Source: Mesobacillus subterraneus
GTDB lineage: Bacteria > Bacillota > Bacilli > Bacillales > Cytobacillaceae
Direction: 5' to 3'
Length of the DNA stretch: 64,000 bases
Assembly (NCBI RefSeq): GCF_003937825.1
Contig: NZ_RSFW01000006.1
Location: forward strand, 1 to 64,000
The first letter of the stretch is position 1. Every line of letters begins with the position of its first letter. A program made the position numbers and the translations under genes. Below are positions 63,155 through 64,000 of the stretch, piece after piece. The notes beneath the pieces are model-generated. The model did no database searches, was not told where the DNA came from, and worked only from the letters and a program-made list of their open reading frames with translations.

Positions 63155-64000
63155 TTATTTCTTTTTAACTAGTTCGTATCCGTTCTGCTGGATGGAGTAT
63201 TCGACTCCTTGCTGCAGGCTTGAGAATGATTTAATGCCTTCAAGTTTTACATGCGAATGTAAAATTTGGATGCTCAGTTCTGCTGAGACTCCGACAAGGA
63301 AACATTGGCCACCAATAAGGCGGATGGACTGGATTAACTTTTGAATCCCATGAATGGTATATGGATCCACCTGCTTGATTCCCGTCAGGTCGATTAATAA
63401 GTATCTGGCCTTCAGCCTGGTCAGTTCTACCAGGGCTTTTTCAATCATATTTCTAAGCCGCTCATCATTATATTTGCCAATCAACGGGATGACAAGAATA
63501 TCCTTTAGGACCGGTATGACTGGAGAGGAAAGCTCTTGTACCAATGTGGATAGCTCTTGGGTACGTTCCTCTACTTTCTTCTCGAGTTCGATGATGCTTT
63601 CCGATTCCTTCTTTCTCGCCAATTCATGGATGTTTTGCGAAATGGTCAAGGTAGATGGAAAAATCTCAATCTCATCGTAATCATGCCCTTCCAACTGGCT
63701 TTTCACCATCTTATACCACATGTCTTGTCTGAATAGCCCACTGAAAATCCCGGCCCAATGGCTTGGAAGCAAAACTCCTGCTTCATTTTTATCAGCAAGC
63801 TTGAAAATGCGATGTTCCCAGCTGTTGCGTATTCTCACAACGGCCTTTTTTTCCTCATAAGAATACTCATGAATCTCAAAGACACCCCAGCCAGCACTTT
63901 TGTAAATTTCGGCATATTCTTCCAGCAGTTCGGCCACATCCGTTCTGCCTTCATAATAAGAGCTCACCAGTTGACCCATGCGGAAACCCGTTACTTCATA
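63155..64000 (-). CDS. STAS-domain protein with V4R-like N-terminal sensor, 5' end beyond the window
   Basis: At least 281 residues; the frame is still open at the window edge (YEVTGFRMGQLV), so the start is probably outside. The first ~115 residues resemble a 4-vinyl-reductase (V4R) type ligand-binding domain (WGVFEIHEYSYEEKKAVVRI, LLPSHWAGIFSGLF). A coiled coil (KVEERTQELSTLVQELSSP) and a STAS domain (LIDLTGIKQVDPYTIHGIQK) follow. It is an RsbR paralogue with a different sensor, suited to the stressosome. Confidence 0.85.
   Translation of the reverse strand, partial: YEVTGFRMGQLVSSYYEGRTDVAELLEEYAEIYKSAGWGVFEIHEYSYEEKKAVVRIRNSWEHRIFKLADKNEAGVLLPSHWAGIFSGLFRQDMWYKMVKSQLEGHDYDEIEIFPSTLTISQNIHELARKKESESIIELEKKVEERTQELSTLVQELSSPVIPVLKDILVIPLIGKYNDERLRNMIEKALVELTRLKARYLLIDLTGIKQVDPYTIHGIQKLIQSIRLIGGQCFLVGVSAELSIQILHSHVKLEGIKSFSSLQQGVEYSIQQNGYELVKKK

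Overview
The window is 64 kb of a low-GC Gram-positive chromosome. Gene content (two DUF3231/DUF4275/DUF2200-type Bacillus families, OmpR-type two-component system, RsbR-like STAS proteins, LVIVD repeat protein, YdcZ transporters), strong AGGAGG-type ribosome sites and many TTG/GTG starts point to the family Bacillaceae. The exact genus cannot be read from the sequence. No rRNA, tRNA or CRISPR array was seen.

Layout. 0-7.6 kb: ordinary chromosomal genes, namely a winged-helix protein, a DUF3231 protein, a membrane-anchored thermonuclease with an Excalibur domain, an exported LVIVD protein, a TPR protein and an M20-type peptidase. 7.6-36.7 kb: a large accessory island, almost all on the minus strand. 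It holds a MazG-fusion pair, an McrBC-type (type IV) restriction pair whose McrB carries an EVE domain, and an eight-gene system of about 20 kb (14.9-34.5 kb). That system joins DptF-DptG-DptH (restriction proteins of DNA phosphorothioation systems) to two DUF4007 + giant ATPase pairs and a tandem PP-loop sulfurtransferase-like protein. The island ends with an Xre regulator pair and a possible PD-(D/E)XK pair. 36.7-39.5 kb: decayed genes (a relic with in-frame stops, a hemolysin III 3' fragment, an Excalibur-domain fragment) around an intact secreted nuclease. 39.6-64 kb: core and metabolic genes, including cold shock protein, nitroreductase, GNAT, hemolysin III, an MMPL transporter with its two-component system, a sigma-54-controlled cassette likely for 4-hydroxybutyrate use, PAP2 phosphatase, small membrane proteins, a DHFR-like protein, RsbR paralogues and a CRP/FNR-flanked pair of DMT transporters.

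The most unusual locus is the 14.9-34.5 kb system. Gene order in the direction of transcription is dptF, dptG, dptH, DUF4007-A, ATPase-A, a terminator and new promoter, DUF4007-B, ATPase-B, PP-loop protein. DndB, DndD and DndE are absent, as are PglZ and BrxL, so it fits neither canonical Dnd nor BREX. Both dptF and the PP-loop gene are out of frame by one base in a seven-A tract, each needing one more A. This may mean phase variation, slippage, decay or sequencing error. Other A7 and A9 tracts in the same island are read in frame.

A second genome-wide pattern is a family of about 50-60 bp palindromic repeats (arm GGGACGGTTCTCCTGTTTT), with at least a dozen copies between 43 and 63 kb and none recognised in the defence island.
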